From the NCBI GenBank assembly GCA_963995505.1, contig OZ023190.1, forward strand, positions 5,102,516 through 5,166,515: 64,000 nt of DNA. Reading direction: 5' to 3'. This document shows positions 60,926 through 64,000 of this stretch, one piece after another (the stretch's first letter is position 1; the number at the start of each line of letters is the position of its first letter). The translations under genes and the position numbers were made by a program. Below the pieces are notes generated by a model. That model saw only the letters and a list, made by a program, of their open reading frames with translations, was not told the origin of the DNA and did not search any database. Source of the DNA: Hypericum androsaemum. Taxonomy: Eukaryota > Streptophyta > Magnoliopsida > Malpighiales > Hypericaceae.

Positions 60926-61161
60926 GGACACCAAATTGCCAACTTAACCACTTATAAGTAACCCACTAAAGCCAAGCAGCTTCGTTACTACATGTACCTC
61001 TATACCTCCTAGTTTTTTATGGTTATGATCTCTCTAACTACTGGTTGGTAGGGTGGGAGTAAGAAGATAATACTTTTGAAATAGAACAGGGTTTTCCTAA
61101 CAAATTTTAACACTGCCTCATTTAGACTCGAATTCGGCACCTATAGATTAAGCTAAGAGAG
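60926..61161 (-). promoter_or_regulatory. GRF upstream region
   Basis: Proximal upstream DNA of the GRF gene, with a TRIM element beginning 240 bp above the start codon. No core element called. Confidence 0.3.
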
Positions 61162-61481
61162 TGTTGAGAATCTCACATCGTTAGTTGCGAGTGTGGTGGA
61201 CAAATTTATAAGTGTGAAAAATTCACCAACCCATTGCTTTAAGATTTTGGGTTAGATGTGGAGATTCTAACATTGTATTTGATCCTGTGTTCATTGTTGT
61301 GCTCGCACGGCCCCCATTTTTCGCACATTGGCAAAGCCAAAGCTCATTTAATCTTTGACCCGATGAGACATACTAAGAATCTCACATTGTTAGTTGCACG
61401 TGCAGTGGATAAGTTTATAAGTGTGAAAATTTTATCAATTTATTACCTTAAATTTTGTGTTGGATATAAAATTTTTTATAA
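61162..61481 (+). mobile_element. TRIM-like short LTR retrotransposon (~320 bp)
   Basis: The left LTR 61162-61272 (TGTTGAGAATCTCACATCG ... GATTCTAACA) and right LTR about 61371-61481 (tactaagaatctcacattg ... ) share about 110 bp of similarity. Directly after the left LTR, TTGTATTTGATCCTG resembles a decayed tRNA-Met primer site (TTGGTATCAGAGC type). The internal region is only about 98 bp and non-coding, which defines a TRIM. The right LTR end is decayed and no target duplication was identified. Confidence 0.65.
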
Positions 61482-62145
61482 GATATTATAATTTTACGAT
61501 AATTTTGCCGCCATTCTTGGCCTTTGGTTTGCTTCCGTGATTCCAACATTCGCACCAAAGGATAAATTCTCGGTGGCGAAAAGCAAAACTCTCTCTCTTC
61601 TCTTGTTTCTTCCTTTTCCTTCTATTATCAAAGGATTCTTTTGTACTTCTTAAAAATGGTTTTTTGTGGGAATTATTAAAGGGTTTTATTTAAGTCTCTC
61701 TCATCATTATTGGCAAGTATCTGTCGTTTTCTGTATAAAAAGTTTTGGCATGAAATCCCAGTCAAAAAATTTTGAATTATTTTCTACGGTTTTGTAGATT
61801 TAGTTTCTCTTTTTTTTAGAATGTAGAATTAGTTTCTCCGGTTGCCTTCGTTTTGGACACTTTTCAATTAAAATGTCACCATTTATGTTCTTGTTGATTA
61901 ACGTATTCACGTCAATAGACGTGATCCAAGGTTGACGTATCACACAGGCTATTAACTAATAGAAACTAGAATTATGTCCTTAAAATACTAATGTTATTTT
62001 ATAAATATTCATTACCAACAATTTTTTAACCATGTTTTAGTGTCTAAATTCAAATCATAAAAATTAAACTAATCTTTTTTATTAAAAATGGTAAAAATTT
62101 ACTTTACCTTGTGATTTAGCGCACTCCAATACTTTGTAGTATAAA
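61482..62145. other. Unassigned AT-rich spacer
   Basis: No gene or element end seen. Confidence 0.35.
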
Positions 62146-62400
62146 TGTAACATTCCAGATATGTTTAAAAAAATTTATGTGAATTGATTGTATTATTCAT
62201 ATCAACAATGTGCAATTCCTTTTATGGCAAACATATTGAAAGAATTAAGCAAGTTTGGCCAAAAAAATTCATGATGGGTGCTCATAGAAAATTGCGTGTG
62301 AATGAAGACAAAATACACTAAAAAAAATATATTTATTTATGAAGACAATCGATCAGATCATTTGGCATGACAATTAAAATATCTAATTGACAGATAGAAG
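62146..62400 (+). repeat. Second 5S-rRNA-derived LTR-like repeat (partial)
   Basis: Begins TGTAACATTCCAGATATG and shares catatcaacaa-gtg and the 5S-like segment (62238-62300; gaattaagcaagtttggcc ... gatgggtgctcatag) and gtgtgaatgaagacaaaatac with the repeat at 44834. More decayed than that copy; no right end found. Confidence 0.45.
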
Positions 62401-62558
62401 TTTATATATTTGACATGTTTGAATTTTTAGAAATGAAATATTTAAAAAGTATAATGTCAACTAATAAATTACTTCTCATTCAATTAGACATGATAATAAG
62501 GTGGATTTTTATCTAAAAAGTATATATTTTTGTAGACCTATAATTTATAGGCTATAAA

Positions 62559-62793
62559 GGGGTCAGATTTGGTCCTAGACGTGTATTTTTTTTGTCCAGG
62601 ACCGTCCTGGCACACGCGCTGAGTTAGTTAGTTATGATGAAATGGTTCGCTCAGTTATGATACAATTGTTCGTCCAGTTTATGATAAATGATTCGCTCTG
62701 TTATGATACAATGGTTCGCTCAATTATAATACAATTGGTTGAGTCCAAGACAATCTTGAAAACAGTGTTCTAGGACCAAATTCGGTCTCACCC
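62559..62793. mobile_element. Small TIR element with internal 23-bp tandem repeats (235 bp)
   Basis: The left end GGGGTCAGATTTGGTCCTAG and the right end, reverse-complemented (GGGTGAGACCGAATTTGGTC...), share the tttggtcctag core. ATAAA flanks both sides (62554-62558, 62794-62798). About five copies of gttatgatacaatggttcgctca fill the middle (62630-62745). Confidence 0.5.
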
Positions 62794-62798
62794 ATAAA

Positions 62799-64000
62799 AT
62801 AGAATTTATGTGAGCTGGCGCAAACCCACAGAAATTATATCAAGAAAATTATAAAAAGCACAAATCAGTCGCCATCAAGTTCTGTCGCCTATTGATTACC
62901 GTTGGGAAACAATCCCCGGTGCTTCGGTGTACGCGCTACATTGCACCCTTACCATATGTCTCCGGGAAAGTCCTCACGCTCTCTAATGGGACGTGTCCTT
63001 CAATCATAATTACTTCAATTACTGTTTAGTCCTTTTGACTATCTTCGTGCCATCCTCCAAAACACTGCATCCAATAATATATTTTTCCAGTGTCAACAAA
63101 ATTGATGATGGATTATCATCGAAAAATGATCGCGAAAATAAGATTAAGATAAAACAAATTTATGGACTAAGACACAACCTTTTTTTTAACCGGTTGGTAT
63201 CTGACCTATTGAGTCGAATAATTTAATTTCGTGCTAGGTAAGATATTTAAAAAATAACAAAGTTCTCTTAACAAGTATTTAATACTGCTGCGTATCCAAA
63301 AATTTGAATTTGAAATCTAATTAAGTTAGAACAACTCAATAACCAATTGATATAAATACTTGTCGATAGAAGCTACCTTTATCAACTTAATTTAACGCTG
63401 AAAGCTAACTGCTATGAGCTTTGGTTGTGTCGACTGCCATTTGTTGATATTCGAGAAGAAAGAGTTCCAATTTAGATCTTTGTTTTACGTTTGTTTCTAA
63501 TATTAGTTAACCGTCTCTCCCTACAGAAAAAATTAGTTAGCCGTATTTGTTATTTATATAATTTTTGAAACGGTCTCTTGCTATGGTTTGGTCAATACAT
63601 TTCTCTTTGGCGTTTGATATTAAATACTTCATTTTTGCTATTTTACTATGACGATATTTCAAGTGGTAATCTAGTTGAAAATTAATTAAACGTAATAGAG
63701 AAAATGAATTCTTGAGTGTACATAAAAAAGCAATTAAAAGGAAACCCCTTCTCTCTCTATTTTCTAGAGAGAGGCTTCTCTCCCATTATGGGAGTTACAA
63801 AAAAACTAGGGTTTTTCATCCTTTATCTCATTTATTTTCCCATGTAGCCATTCCTCGCGCACACCCCCCCGCCCCCATCCCCAACCCAGATCCGGGCTTA
63901 CCCAACAACACTCTCGCCGGTCGTTGGCCTCCTTCTTCTGGCGCGGCTTCGACCTCGCCTCCGTTCTAGCTCAGATTTCTTCCGTCCTAGGAGCCTCCTC
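62799..64000. other. Unassigned spacer to window end
   Basis: Mostly AT-rich. From 63740 onward the sequence becomes CT- and C-rich with an actagggtttttcat motif, which looks like the approach to another gene's leader, but no coding exon can be supported. Confidence 0.3.

Noticed and set aside
1..64000. CRISPR arrays, bacterial operons or plasmid-like systems
   Set aside because: All coding evidence is eukaryotic nuclear (spliced plant genes, plant retroelements); no repeat-spacer array is present.

Overview
The window is nuclear DNA from a flowering plant, probably a eudicot. Evidence: genes split by short GT-AG introns, plant-specific families (clock pseudo-response regulator, growth-regulating factor with a miR396 site, plastid ribosome-associated PSRP1), AT-rich gene-poor spacers, and typical plant mobile elements. 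I cannot name the species.

Host genes, left to right: the first coding exon of a PRR5/PRR9-type clock gene (195-414, minus; the rest lies outside the window) with a promoter holding three Evening Elements; a plastid ribosome-associated factor PSRP1 (23616-25114, plus, 5 exons, 304 aa); a two-exon gene for a basic/acidic plant protein of unknown function (25955-27585, minus); acidic ribosomal stalk protein P1 (30523-31196, minus, 3 exons, 111 aa); an SR splicing factor of the SR30/SR34 type (32331-34577, minus, 12 coding exons plus a 5' UTR intron, 268 aa); a PAM2 plus two-RRM CID8-13-type RNA-binding protein (50914-54150, plus, 10 exons, 384 aa); and a GRF transcription factor (58764-60925, minus, 4 exons, 460 aa). 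Exon joins were derived by hand from splice sites and reading phase; all intron phases are consistent. The genes are unrelated in function apart from three that act on RNA or translation (P1, SR, CID).

Mobile DNA fills most of the rest. A Ty1/copia element with two LTRs and a perfect 5-bp target duplication lies at 10067-16190; its gag-pol is broken by three stops and a frameshift. Four MULE-like elements with long terminal inverted repeats (2836-3872, 19321-20471, 21988-23286, 37587-38329) share a related terminal motif, two with clear 9-bp target duplications. hAT-like elements with 8-bp target duplications occur at 38798-39375, 42175-43056, 47756-48286, 55815-56130 and 56769-57117. LINE remnants lie at 8820-9071, 17341-19082, 39640-43118, 46123-47076 and 55057-55795. 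TRIM-like short LTR elements (4734-7080, 61162-61481), two LTR-like repeats with a 5S-rRNA-derived segment, and a Helitron 3' end with a helicase fragment complete the set.

The most unusual observation is at the copia element: where a tRNA-complementary primer-binding site should sit, there is a 15-base sequence perfectly complementary to the element's own LTR, which suggests self-priming. Other notable points are the MULE empty site preserved in a tandem paralogous copy, the GRF miR396 site with a changed bulge base, and the LINE insertion with a 16-bp perfect target duplication and an unidentified open frame.
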